From the NCBI RefSeq assembly GCF_014649695.1, contig NZ_BMTN01000001.1, forward strand, positions 434,001 to 498,000: a DNA stretch of 64,000 bases, written 5' to 3'. Below, piece by piece: positions 9,238 to 17,690 of this stretch (position 1 is the first letter of the stretch; the number at the start of each line of letters is the position of its first letter). The position numbers were made by a program, and so were the translations under genes. The notes under the pieces are model-generated. The model saw only the letters and a program-made list of their open reading frames with translations, was not told the DNA's origin and did not search any database. The DNA is from Streptomyces kurssanovii. GTDB taxonomy: Bacteria; Actinomycetota; Actinomycetes; Streptomycetales; Streptomycetaceae.

Positions 9238-10683
9238 TCAGGCGTCGGCCGGGTCCGCCTCCCGCTCGCCGCGCGGTTCCTTCGCGATGCGCAGCTCGTC
9301 GTCGCTCAGCGGCGGCCCGCTCAGCGGCTTCAGTGCCGGGCCGCGCAGCACCGCGAGCGCGATCTCCGGCTTCAGCAGCGAACCGGTCGGCGCCGACAGC
9401 GTCATCACGTCGAACAGGGCCTTGGCGACGAGTGGCCGTCCCGTCGCGGTGAGCATCAGCCGGTCGACGTAGTGCCGGAGCACCTTCGCCGCGGCGCCGG
9501 GGTCCTTGCCGATCGCCCCGGGGTAGAGGATGTCCTGCCCGGTGGCCAGGTCCCACGCCGTGCCGACCGGTCCGGCGAGCGAGCGCTGGACCCGGCGGGC
9601 GAGCCCGGGGGAGCCCATGCCGTGCAGGGCCAGCCCCCGCCGCAGCGCGAGGACGCCCTGCGCGGCGACCGACATGCCGTGCCCGTAGACGGGGTTGTAG
9701 GTGGCGACCGAGTCGCCGACGGCGACGAAGCCCTCCGGCCAGTCGCGCAGCTTCTCGTAGTAGCGCCGCCGGTTGACGGTGCTGCGGGAGACGACGACGT
9801 CCGTCAGGGGTTCGGCGTGGGCGATGAGGTCGGCGACCACGGGGTGGCGGACGGAGCGGGCGAAGTCCTGGAACTCGTCGGCGGCGTTCGTGGGCTGCCC
9901 GCCGCGCGTGCCGGACAGCGTCACCAGCCACCGGCCGCCCTCGATGGGCACGATCGTGGCCGTGCAGCCCGGTCTGGGCTCACGGGCGTCGGCCTGCACA
10001 TTGACGACCGGGTACTCCTCCGAGCCCACGGGGGCGCGGAAGATCCGGCTGGCGTAGGCGAGCCCGGAGTCGACCTTCTCCTCCCGGACGTCGCCGACGC
10101 CCAGCGCCTTCAGCCATTCCGGGGCCCGCGACCCCCGGCCGCTCGCGTCGACGACCAGGTCGGCGGGGAGCACCCGTTCGCCTGCGTCCTCGCCGCGCAC
10201 CCGCACGCCGGTGACCCGGCCGGCGCCGCCTTCGAGGCCCAGCAGTTCGGTCCGCCGCAGGACGGTGACCCGGGGGCTCGTGAGCACCTGGTCCCGTACG
10301 ACCCAGTCGAGCAGGTCCCGGCTGCAGGCGATGAGGAACTGCATCTCCGGGAAGCGGCGGAACCAGCCCTGTGCCGACATCGACACCAGCCCGGTCGGCA
10401 GCGGGATCCGGCGGGCGCCCGCGGCGAGCCAGCGGTCGGTGGTGCCCGGCAGCAGCGACTCCATCGCCCGCGCCCCGCCCGACCACAGCAGGTGCGCGTG
10501 GTGCGCCTGGGGGAGACTCCGGCGCGGCAGCGGCCCCTCCGGGAGGACGTCGCGCTCGACGACGGTGACCTCCTCCGCGTACTCGCGAAGGACGCCGGCC
10601 GTCAGCATGCCGGCCAGACCGCCGCCGATCACCACGGCTCTGCGGGGTTTGTTCCTGCTGGTTCTCACGGGATCGCTGCTCAT
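9238..10683 (-). CDS. FAD-dependent monooxygenase/epoxidase-like oxidoreductase
   Basis: A 481-residue flavoprotein with the FAD Rossmann motif VVIGGGLAGMLTA near residue 17, the ribose-binding acidic VVERD, and the second FAD motif FVAVGDSVATYNPVYGHG. This is the layout of group A flavin monooxygenases, close in feel to polyether or squalene-type epoxidases. The substrate is unknown. Its ATG overlaps the stop of the upstream MAB_1171c-like gene by 4 bases, so it is the last gene of the four-gene operon that begins with the XRE regulator at 13127. Confidence 0.85.
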   Translation of the reverse strand: MSSDPVRTSRNKPRRAVVIGGGLAGMLTAGVLREYAEEVTVVERDVLPEGPLPRRSLPQAHHAHLLWSGGARAMESLLPGTTDRWLAAGARRIPLPTGLVSMSAQGWFRRFPEMQFLIACSRDLLDWVVRDQVLTSPRVTVLRRTELLGLEGGAGRVTGVRVRGEDAGERVLPADLVVDASGRGSRAPEWLKALGVGDVREEKVDSGLAYASRIFRAPVGSEEYPVVNVQADAREPRPGCTATIVPIEGGRWLVTLSGTRGGQPTNAADEFQDFARSVRHPVVADLIAHAEPLTDVVVSRSTVNRRRYYEKLRDWPEGFVAVGDSVATYNPVYGHGMSVAAQGVLALRRGLALHGMGSPGLARRVQRSLAGPVGTAWDLATGQDILYPGAIGKDPGAAAKVLRHYVDRLMLTATGRPLVAKALFDVMTLSAPTGSLLKPEIALAVLRGPALKPLSGPPLSDDELRIAKEPRGEREADPADA

Positions 10684-11867
10684 AGGGTGCCGCTCTCTGA
10701 CCTGGCCGTACGCAGGCGCGCTGCTGCGACGACGGGTGAATGACGCAGGGCGAGGGACATGCGCACCAGATCACGTGGTCCCGCGGCTGCGACGGAGGTG
10801 TAGGCCTCTGCCGACCTGACGATCCGCCCCTCGGGGTCGGCGGCGCGGGCCCGCAGTGCCGCGGCGACCATCGCCGCGTCCGCGATCGCGTCCGCCTGCC
10901 GGGGGTCCGCCCCTTCGGCGACGGCCTGGTCGTAGGCGTTCGTCCGCAGGACGCGGTCGAAGTACGGGTCGAGCTGCAGCATGCCGTCGTGGATGTCGGA
11001 CTCCCGCTGCGTCACACGCAGTTCGACCGGCGAGAGCCACGAGATCCGCACCGAGGGGCTGTGGTCCGGAGCGGCGGAACGCAGCTCGCGCCACAGTGTT
11101 CCGAGCCGCCGGTAGGCGGCCCAGGCGTGCCAGCTGTCGGACAGCCGCTGGCCCGCGAGCGGCAGCACGAAGCCGACGGCGCTCAGCAGCGCGCCGACCG
11201 AGGCGAGCGGCGGCGCGGCGAACGTGGACAGGTAGTCCCAGTCGTGTCCGGCCCAGCGGGCGGCCACGGCGGACGACTTGGTGACTCCGTAGGCGAGGTT
11301 GAACAGCGATCCGACGACGATGGTCACCAGCCCGCCGCGGAGCCAGCCGCTGACCTTCAGCGACCAGCGCCAGCACAGCACGGTCATGCCGACGGCAGCG
11401 ACGCTGTGGGCGGCCAGGTAGAGCGCGATCATCTCGCGGATGTACGGCGTCCTGGCGTAGTAGGTGTCCAGGTCCCGCAGCCGTTCCACCGGGGCCTCGC
11501 CCAGGGCGAAGAGGACGAGGAGCGCCACGACGACCACGCTGTACGCGCCCATCCAGCGCAGGGAGATCCGGCGGGTCTCCTCGGGCGGTCCGCCGCGCCA
11601 GTTGACGAGGAGGACCAGGCAGGAGGCGCTGAACGCGGACAGGATGCAGTAGACCAGCGGCGCCGAGATGTTGGGGACGCCGGTGATGCGGTTGACCTCG
11701 GCGATGGTGGGCGGCGCGGCGAAGAAGAACGTGGACGCGCCGAGGACGAGCAGGGCGCAGACGGACCGGAGGAGCGGGTCGCGCCAGTCGCGCCGCATTC
11801 CCGGGATCTTGAACGCGAGTGCGATTCCGAGGGCGGCTGCGGGGATGTAGTAGTCCGGTCCGTTCAC
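10680..11867 (-). CDS. MAB_1171c-like seven-TM membrane protein (putative transporter)
   Basis: A 395-residue protein whose first 245 residues hold about seven hydrophobic helices. A soluble tail follows, with ELRSAAPDHSPSVRI, DIHDGML and an Ala/Arg-rich end. This matches my recollection of the actinobacterial family annotated as MAB_1171c putative transporter (DUF6545); transport has not been shown for it as far as I know. GTG 11867 lies 3 bases after the stop of the metallopeptidase gene, and its own stop overlaps the FAD monooxygenase start, so the three are surely co-translated. Confidence 0.8.
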   Translation of the reverse strand: MNGPDYYIPAAALGIALAFKIPGMRRDWRDPLLRSVCALLVLGASTFFFAAPPTIAEVNRITGVPNISAPLVYCILSAFSASCLVLLVNWRGGPPEETRRISLRWMGAYSVVVVALLVLFALGEAPVERLRDLDTYYARTPYIREMIALYLAAHSVAAVGMTVLCWRWSLKVSGWLRGGLVTIVVGSLFNLAYGVTKSSAVAARWAGHDWDYLSTFAAPPLASVGALLSAVGFVLPLAGQRLSDSWHAWAAYRRLGTLWRELRSAAPDHSPSVRISWLSPVELRVTQRESDIHDGMLQLDPYFDRVLRTNAYDQAVAEGADPRQADAIADAAMVAAALRARAADPEGRIVRSAEAYTSVAAAGPRDLVRMSLALRHSPVVAAARLRTARSESGTL

Positions 11868-11870
11868 GCC

Positions 11871-12419
11871 TCAGCCCTGTGGCCCGCGGTATCCCAGCGA
11901 CGCCTCGATGCGGCCGGCCAGCCCGTCGCGCCGGACCGGACCCCTTCCGTTCGAACCGGCCAGCCAGGCACGGCACTTGCTGCCGAGCAGCAGGCCGAAG
12001 CTCTCGGCCTCGTTCTCCTCGGCCTGGTCGAAGCGGGTACGGGCGGCGACCTTGAGGACGGTCGCCTGGAGGTCGGCCTCGTCGGACAGCAGCCGTGCGG
12101 CGACGGCGGCGCCCTCGACGTGGTGGCTGCAGTGTCCGGCCTTCATGTGCCACAGCTCATGGCCGAGAATCACCAGCTGATGGTCGGGAGCGGTGCGCTC
12201 CTCGATCACCACGAGGTCCTGCTCGGCCATGTCGAGCCACAGCCCGCTGGCGGTGCCCGGGGGGAAGGACGCCATGCGGTAACGCACGGGCCTGCCACGG
12301 CGTTTGCTCATGCCCCGACACAGGGCGGAGTAGAGGTCTGCGGGTTCTGCCGGTGCGGGCAGATCGATTCCGCCGACCAGCTCGCCGCACAGCCGGCGCA
12401 TCTCTTTGCCTATGCTCAC
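11871..12419 (-). CDS. ImmA/IrrE-type zinc metallopeptidase
   Basis: A 182-residue protein with the zinc-peptidase motif HELWH at residues 87-91 inside VILGHELWHMKAGH. Downstream acidic residues in FDQAEENEAESFGLLL suit the third metal ligand. ImmA/IrrE enzymes cleave partner XRE repressors to derepress genes after a signal. The partner candidate is the XRE protein encoded 60 bases upstream, in the same operon. The start is GTG 12419. Pairing a repressor and a peptidase with a membrane protein and a monooxygenase suggests proteolytic control of a membrane-linked oxidative function, but that is inference. Confidence 0.85.
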   Translation of the reverse strand: MSIGKEMRRLCGELVGGIDLPAPAEPADLYSALCRGMSKRRGRPVRYRMASFPPGTASGLWLDMAEQDLVVIEERTAPDHQLVILGHELWHMKAGHCSHHVEGAAVAARLLSDEADLQATVLKVAARTRFDQAEENEAESFGLLLGSKCRAWLAGSNGRGPVRRDGLAGRIEASLGYRGPQG

Positions 12420-12479
12420 CGTTCTCCCCTCCCCGTCAGAACCTGTTGAGACACGTACAAATGCAAGCCTGTCCGGAAA

Positions 12480-13127
12480 TCAGGGCTCCGTGGGGGCGTC
12501 AGGCGCCGGTTTCACGCTCTCCAGAAGCATGTCGAGCCATTCGGTCACCTTGTCCCGGTGCTTGTCGGTGGGGAGTTGCGCCGCCCGCCAGGCGATGCCG
12601 CGTACGCCGTGGTCCTGGAGCAGCCGCTCCAGCGGGTCGCCGTCGCCCGCGTAGTCCTGGAGCAGGCTCTGCTCAGTGCGCTGGAGGGCGCTGTCGAGCG
12701 CGTCGGCGTCGTCGGCGGTCAGGAACCCGGCGTGCACCTTGAAGAAGCGCTGGATCGCGTCACAGTGCTCCATCGTCGGCCGGCGGTCGCCGTTGATGAG
12801 CGCGCCCGCCTGCTGGCGCGACATCCCCGCGCCGTCGGCGATCTCCTGCTGTGTGTACCGGCGGCCGTTGGCCTTGAGCCGGGTACGTCGCAGCAGGTCG
12901 AAGCGTTGCAGGAAACGTGCCTGGAGGTCCGGTTCGCCGGCGGGCCGTCCGTCGAGGAGGGCCCGCACGACGTCGGCGGGAACCCCCGACGCCTCGGACA
13001 GCTTCTGGACGTCGAAGACCTCGCTGTGGCTCATTCCGAGCTTGTCCGCAAGTTCGGCGACCCGGGCAACCGATGCCGCCAGAGGGCCTGTGGCCGTCGG
13101 ACCCGGAACCGAGAAGCCGTCTGTCAC
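12480..13127 (-). CDS. XRE-family transcriptional regulator, likely ImmA partner
   Basis: A 215-residue protein with a helix-turn-helix at about residues 91-117 (YTQQEIADGAGMSRQQAGAL), a possible second HTH-like segment around 38-60, and a helical C-terminus. GTG 13127 has AGGAG 8 bases upstream. It leads the operon with the metallopeptidase, the seven-TM protein and the FAD monooxygenase, and is divergent from another regulator at 13377, so the 250-bp region between them probably holds its operator. Role as peptidase substrate is inferred from family pairing. Confidence 0.8.
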   Translation of the reverse strand: MTDGFSVPGPTATGPLAASVARVAELADKLGMSHSEVFDVQKLSEASGVPADVVRALLDGRPAGEPDLQARFLQRFDLLRRTRLKANGRRYTQQEIADGAGMSRQQAGALINGDRRPTMEHCDAIQRFFKVHAGFLTADDADALDSALQRTEQSLLQDYAGDGDPLERLLQDHGVRGIAWRAAQLPTDKHRDKVTEWLDMLLESVKPAPDAPTEP

Positions 13128-13269
13128 CAGTAGGTCTCCTAGATCACGCGAGGTAGCCCCGCATCCTATGGGGCTGCCGGAAGTTAACCCTATTCAGGTC
13201 ACGGCAGCCAAGGTCTTGCCACAGCTGTGGCGCGAATTGAGCGCTCAGCGGCGTGGAATGCCACGATAG

Positions 13270-13299
13270 TTGACATCCTCTTGTTCGCGGTAGCAGGAT
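13270..13299 (+). promoter_or_regulatory. sigma-70 (HrdB-like) promoter for the MmyB-type regulator
   Basis: A perfect TTGACA at 13270-13275 is followed after 18 bases by CAGGAT at 13294-13299, close to the Streptomyces HrdB consensus. It lies about 78 bases upstream of the ATG at 13377. Confidence 0.6.
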
Positions 13300-13376
13300 C
13301 GCCAAGCGGTGTGAAGATCCAAAGGGTGCCGGCGCAGCGGGACTTGCGGCCGGCTCCGAGAAGGGTGGCGTTCTCG

Positions 13377-14474
13377 ATGACACATGAGGCGGGCGTCGAA
13401 CGCCGGGGTGTCCACGGACGTCTCAGCCCCGTCGGCGCCGCGCGGGCCACGGCCCGTACGAAGCGGCTCGGGGACGCCCTCAAGCGACGCCGTGAGGAAC
13501 TGGGCCTGAGCCTCGAGGAGGTCGCGGCCCGCCTCGGCATCAGCGCCTACACCTACGCCACGTGGGAACGCACGCCGGGCCGCCAGTGGTCCGAGGACAC
13601 GCTCTGCGCCCTGATCGACGCCCTGGAGCTCAACGACCAGCAGGGCGGGCGGCTGCTGCGCCTCGCCGTCGACCGGGACGCGCCGGTGCGGTGCGACTCT
13701 TTCGGCGGCGAGACGCCCGTCAGGCCGTCGGGTCCGGTGCCGCCCTCGCGGCCGGTGCGCCGCCCGGCACCGTCCGGGCCCACGGTGCCCGTCCCGCCGC
13801 CGGCGCCCGTACGTCCGCCCGAGCCGCAGCCGCAGCCGCAGCCGCAGCCGCCGTCGCGGCCGGAGGGGCCCCCGGACCCCGAGACGCTGGCCTATCTGCG
13901 GGACTACGCCGCGATGATGGACGCGGTGCCGCTGCCTTCCGTGCTCTTCGACCGGCGCTGGGACGTCGCCCACGCCAACCCCGCGTTCGATGCCCTCTTC
14001 CGTGGCATCGGACCCCACCCGACCGCCATGCCGGACCGCAACTTCCTGCGGTTCGTGCTCTTCCACCCCGACGCGCGCACCGTGCTCGGCGAGCACGAGA
14101 CGAGCTGGTGCCTGCCGTTGATGGCGCAGTTGGCCGCGGCCCTCGACAAGCACGGCGACGACGACGCCCTTCAAGCCATTCGTGACGACATCGCCGACGA
14201 CCCGATCATGGACGCCGCCTACCGGTGCGGACTACCGCACTGGATGAGCGCCGTGGGCGCGCCGGCGATCCACCACGACGGAGCCGTGCGGCCCGTGAAC
14301 CATCCGGACCCGCGCTGGGGGCGCACCCAGTGCAGGATCATCGACGAGACGCCGACGACCCTGCGGGACAAGGAGTACACCCGGATGACGCTGGTGCTGA
14401 GGGAGAACCAGTCGAGCGCGGTCCCCGGCGTGCGCCGGGGCAAGACCCACCTGCGGGCCGTCTCCGGCGGCTGA
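13377..14474 (+). CDS. XRE regulator with MmyB-like ligand-binding domain
   Basis: A 365-residue protein with an N-terminal HTH at about residues 29-67 (ALKRRREELGLSLEEVAARL). A long Pro-rich linker contains a run of Pro-Gln repeats. The C-terminal MmyB-type PAS-like domain includes PLPSVLFDRRWDVAHANPAF, RNFLRFVLFHPDA and DDIADDPIMDAAYR. MmyB-type regulators are thought to sense small, often fatty-acid-like, ligands and control nearby genes. I chose ATG 13377 rather than the upstream ATG 13227, because the upstream sequence contains a promoter and codes for unconserved residues. It is divergent from the XRE/ImmA operon and could regulate it. Confidence 0.85.
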   Translation: MTHEAGVERRGVHGRLSPVGAARATARTKRLGDALKRRREELGLSLEEVAARLGISAYTYATWERTPGRQWSEDTLCALIDALELNDQQGGRLLRLAVDRDAPVRCDSFGGETPVRPSGPVPPSRPVRRPAPSGPTVPVPPPAPVRPPEPQPQPQPQPPSRPEGPPDPETLAYLRDYAAMMDAVPLPSVLFDRRWDVAHANPAFDALFRGIGPHPTAMPDRNFLRFVLFHPDARTVLGEHETSWCLPLMAQLAAALDKHGDDDALQAIRDDIADDPIMDAAYRCGLPHWMSAVGAPAIHHDGAVRPVNHPDPRWGRTQCRIIDETPTTLRDKEYTRMTLVLRENQSSAVPGVRRGKTHLRAVSGG

Positions 14475-14513
14475 ATCCGACTGCCCGGGCAGGTCGTCCG
14501 GATCCGCGCTCCG

Positions 14514-15110
14514 TCAGTTCGGGGTGAGAGCGGACAGGACACGTGCGCAGCGGGCCGTCATGTCCGCGGGTGACTGCTCGGGGTGGTCGGTCCACCAGCG
14601 CATGACGGCTGTGACGGCGTACTGCCATATGTGGTTGAGCAACGCGTGGTCGAGCGGGTCGTGGTGCCCCGCGCGGCGGAGGAGGTCCGTGCTGCCCGCG
14701 GCGCCGATGTCGGCGAGCCGGGCCCGGTAGCGCGTCGCGGCGTCGTGTATCGCGCCGGCGGGCGGAAGTGTCGGGTCGTAGAGCACGGACCAGGCGTAAC
14801 GGCACGTGCCGACCGCGTCGAAGAGCGCGGCGAGGGTGTCCAGGGCGTGGTCGGGCGAGCCGCTGCGGGCTCGAGCGGCGTCGACGGCTTCGACCAGCAG
14901 GTCACCGACATGGCTCAAGCAGGCCAGATACAGGCCGTCCTTGGAGCCGAAGTAGCCGTAGATCAGCGGCTTGGAAATGCCCGCGCGCCGGGCGATGTCG
15001 ACGACGGAGGCGCGGGCGTGGCCTCGCTCGCCCAGCTCTTCGATCGCGATGCCGATGATCTGCCGTTCCCGTTCGGCACGGGCAACGCCCTTGGTTCCGG
15101 CCTTGTTCAC
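14514..15110 (-). CDS. TetR-family transcriptional regulator
   Basis: A 198-residue regulator with the usual N-terminal HTH at about residues 15-62 (ASVVDIARRAGISKPLIYGY then FGSKDGLY). A helical ligand-binding domain follows. It starts at GTG 15110 and is divergent from the FAD-linked oxidase gene at 15180, with a near-perfect palindrome in the 69-base gap. The arrangement is typical of a repressor controlling itself and its neighbour. Confidence 0.9.
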   Translation of the reverse strand: MNKAGTKGVARAERERQIIGIAIEELGERGHARASVVDIARRAGISKPLIYGYFGSKDGLYLACLSHVGDLLVEAVDAARARSGSPDHALDTLAALFDAVGTCRYAWSVLYDPTLPPAGAIHDAATRYRARLADIGAAGSTDLLRRAGHHDPLDHALLNHIWQYAVTAVMRWWTDHPEQSPADMTARCARVLSALTPN

Positions 15111-15142
15111 GCGCCCACTCTATCGCTCCGTATGACCGATGA

Positions 15143-15166
15143 GTAATTTACCTGTAGGTCAATTAC
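15143..15166. promoter_or_regulatory. palindromic TetR operator
   Basis: A 24-base dyad: GTAATT, one base, ACCT, two central bases, AGGT, one base, AATTAC. Only one symmetric pair, T against C, and the central two bases break symmetry. It is AT-rich against a GC-rich background and ends 13 bases before the oxidase start, inside the expected 5' leader or promoter. Confidence 0.8.
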
Positions 15167-15179
15167 GGAAGGGCGGACG

Positions 15180-16751
15180 ATGACACGGTCATGGTGGGGC
15201 TGGGGCACGGTCGAGGAGGCCGTGACGGGCGCGGAGTTGGAGGCTCTGCTGGGCAGGGTCCGGATGCTGGCGCCCGGCGACCTGACGGGCCATGAACCTC
15301 CGGACGTCTCCGCGCTCGGGTTGCCCGCTCCGCGGGTGTCCGCCCCCACCGCCCTCGCGGATCTCTGCTCCGCAGACCCGGCCGACCGGGCCGGGCACGC
15401 ACATGGCAAGGCATTCCGGGACGTGGTGCGCAACCTGCACGGGGAACTGCGCCACGTGCCCGATCTGGTGGCGCGGCCCCGAAGGGAACGTGACCTGGTC
15501 GACCTGCTCGACTGGTGCGCCCGCGACGGGATCGCCGCGATCCCCTACGGTGGCGGCAGTTCGGTCGTCGGCGGGATCGAGCCCCGATTCGAAGACGACC
15601 GCGCGGCCGTCACCATCGACCTCGGGCGGCTGGACCGCGTGCTGGAGATCGACCCCGTGAGCCGGGCGGCGCGCATCCAGGCGGGCGTCTTCGGCCCGCG
15701 CCTGGAGGACCAGCTCCGGCCCTCCGGTCTGACGCTGAGGCACTTCCCGCAGTCGTTCGAGTTCTCCACCCTGGGTGGCTGGCTGGCCACCCGGGCGGGC
15801 GGCCACTACGCGACGCTGCGCACCCACATCGACGACCTGGTCGAGTCGATGCGCGTGGTCACCCCGAGCGGGATCAACGAGTCGCGGCGGCTGCCGGGTT
15901 CGGGGGCGGGTCCGTCGCCCGACCGGCTCTTCCTCGGCAGCGAAGGCGCGCTGGGCGTGATCACCGAGGCGTGGATGCGCCTGCAGGAACGGCCCCGTTG
16001 GCGCGCAACGGCCGCTGTGCACTTCGCCGACCACGCGGCGGCGGTGGCGGCGACCAGGGCGGTCGCGCAGAGCGGGCTGCACCCGGCGAACTGCCGGCTG
16101 CTCGATTCCGCCGAGGCGCTGGTCAACGCGGGTGTCGTCGTCGGGGGCGGCGTGCTGATCCTGGGGTTCGAGTCGGCGGACCATCCGGTGGGCACGTCAC
16201 TGGACCGGGCCGAGGAACTGTGCCGGGACCATGGCGGCGAGATCCGCGCCGGTACCGCCAGGGAAGGCACGAGCGACACATGGCGTTCCTCCTTCCTGCG
16301 GATGCCCTATCAGCGTGACGCGCTCGCCCGTCACTCGGTGATCGCCGAGACCTTCGAGACGGCGTGCACCTGGGACCGGTACGAAGACCTTCACCATGCC
16401 GTCACGCAGGCGGCCCGGGACGCCGTCCGCAAGGCCACCGGCCAGGACGGTGTGGTGACCTGCCGCTTCACCCACGTCTACCCGGACGGCCCGGCACCGT
16501 ACTTCGGGGTCTACGCGCCCGGCCGCTGGGGCAGCACCGTCGCCCAGTGGGACGAGATCAAGGCGGCCGTTTCCGGGGCTATCACCGACAACGGCGGCAC
16601 GATCACCCATCACCATGCGGTCGGCCGCGATCACCGCCCCTGGTACGACATCCAGCGCCCGGACCCGTTCGCCGCCGCGCTGACCGCCGCCAAGGCGGCA
16701 CTCGACCCCACCGGAATCCTCAATCCCGGTGTGCTGGTCCCCGCCCCGTAA
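15180..16751 (+). CDS. FAD-linked oxidase, alkyldihydroxyacetonephosphate-synthase-like
   Basis: A 523-residue vanillyl-alcohol-oxidase-fold flavoprotein. The FAD-binding part shows AIPYGGGSSVVGGIEP, FEFSTLGGWLATRAGGHYAT and LGSEGALGVITEAWMRLQ. The C-terminus carries the triple-histidine THHHAVGRDHRPWY, placed as in alkyl-DHAP synthases, which exchange a fatty acyl group for an alkyl chain in ether lipid synthesis. Actinobacterial relatives are often annotated only as FAD-binding oxidase, so the true substrate is open. Control by the divergent TetR through the palindrome at 15143-15166 is likely. Confidence 0.85.
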   Translation: MTRSWWGWGTVEEAVTGAELEALLGRVRMLAPGDLTGHEPPDVSALGLPAPRVSAPTALADLCSADPADRAGHAHGKAFRDVVRNLHGELRHVPDLVARPRRERDLVDLLDWCARDGIAAIPYGGGSSVVGGIEPRFEDDRAAVTIDLGRLDRVLEIDPVSRAARIQAGVFGPRLEDQLRPSGLTLRHFPQSFEFSTLGGWLATRAGGHYATLRTHIDDLVESMRVVTPSGINESRRLPGSGAGPSPDRLFLGSEGALGVITEAWMRLQERPRWRATAAVHFADHAAAVAATRAVAQSGLHPANCRLLDSAEALVNAGVVVGGGVLILGFESADHPVGTSLDRAEELCRDHGGEIRAGTAREGTSDTWRSSFLRMPYQRDALARHSVIAETFETACTWDRYEDLHHAVTQAARDAVRKATGQDGVVTCRFTHVYPDGPAPYFGVYAPGRWGSTVAQWDEIKAAVSGAITDNGGTITHHHAVGRDHRPWYDIQRPDPFAAALTAAKAALDPTGILNPGVLVPAP

Positions 16752-16915
16752 GAGACGACCGGCTACCGATCCGTTCGGCCACATTCGGGCTGCCGCGACG
16801 CCGAACGGGGCGCGACCCCGGACGACTTGACGGGTAGCTGAGGGTGCCCGGCGATCCCGCGTCCGGCCGACGGCTCGGCCCCTATGACCGGCCCCGCACG
16901 AGGACGCCCCGCCGC

Positions 16916-17209
16916 TCAGCGCATCGAGGCGATCGCCCATTCCGCGACGAGCGCCACCGCCACGCCGACGCCCAGGACCAGGGTCGCCCACCGGGTGCGT
17001 CCGGCGCGGCTGAGGACCAGGGCGCTGCCGGAGAGGATCAGGGCGATGCCGTAGAAGCCCACGGTGAGCACGGAATGGGTGCTGCCCAGCCGCAGTGCCA
17101 GCGTGGCACCCACCGCGATCATGATGGCGGCCGACAGGGCTATCCGGACACGGCGGGCCTGGCGCGGTGTGAGGCCCTGCCGTTCGGGGCCGGTATTCGC
17201 TTCTGACAT
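16916..17209 (-). CDS. small three-TM membrane protein, unknown function
   Basis: A 97-residue protein with a basic N-terminus and three hydrophobic helices, at about residues 22-40, 47-66 and 74-95. No charged catalytic or binding motif is seen and I do not recognise the family. Coding is supported by the regular helix pattern and by codon third positions. It stands alone between the FAD-linked oxidase and the anti-sigma-kinase group. Confidence 0.7.
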   Translation of the reverse strand: MSEANTGPERQGLTPRQARRVRIALSAAIMIAVGATLALRLGSTHSVLTVGFYGIALILSGSALVLSRAGRTRWATLVLGVGVAVALVAEWAIASMR

Positions 17210-17270
17210 GCGAGGAAGCCTATCCCGGCGGATCGTCCGGCGGCCCGGCGGACCTCCGCGGGCGCTCGGC

Positions 17271-17690
17271 TCAGCCCCGGGCCGAGCCGGTCACGCCGAC
17301 CGGCCAACGCGGCGCTGTGCCGGTGAGTTGACAGGCCATCAGGTACAGGGGGATGGGAGGCGTGTACGGGCTCGGGCCGTCCGGCCGGCGGATCAGCCGG
17401 GCGCCGCCCGCGGGCACCCGCGCCCCGCGGGCGTAGTGGGACGGCAGCGGCCAGATCAGGTCGAGGTCGGAGCCCGCGGGGACGATCCACCACCACCAGG
17501 CGCCGTCGGCGAACACGCAGCCGGTGCTCCGCATCCGGGCGAGCAGGCGGATTCCGTAGTGTGCGGGGACGCCGACCGCGTCGCACCCGAGCGTGGTGGG
17601 GAGCGCGGCGGGGACCTCGAGTCTGCTCAGGCGGTCGGCGTCGTCGTGGCGCACGCCCCGGGACAGGAGCGGCGCCAGGTTCCTCAGCAC
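17271..17690 (-). CDS. hypothetical protein with WWWW motif, coupled to the ATP-binding gene
   Basis: A 139-residue protein starting at GTG 17690 with GGAG 5 bases upstream; the start overlaps the TGA of the upstream ATP-binding gene. Its centre has RMRSTGCVFADGAWWWWIVP, then SDLDLIWPLPSHYARGARVP. I do not recognise a named domain, but this kind of protein often accompanies HATPase_c/XRE/DUF397 groups in Streptomyces. It is cytoplasmic in appearance, with no signal peptide or helices. Confidence 0.7.
   Translation of the reverse strand: MLRNLAPLLSRGVRHDDADRLSRLEVPAALPTTLGCDAVGVPAHYGIRLLARMRSTGCVFADGAWWWWIVPAGSDLDLIWPLPSHYARGARVPAGGARLIRRPDGPSPYTPPIPLYLMACQLTGTAPRWPVGVTGSARG

Noticed and set aside
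7910-9931. A 673-residue form of the ROK regulator
   Set aside because: The N-terminal 250 residues are the antisense shadow of the FAD monooxygenase gene; the ROK protein starts near 9181.
14481-14492. 12-base palindrome CTGCCCGGGCAG between convergent genes as a terminator
   Set aside because: It has no loop, so it cannot form a stable hairpin of useful length.
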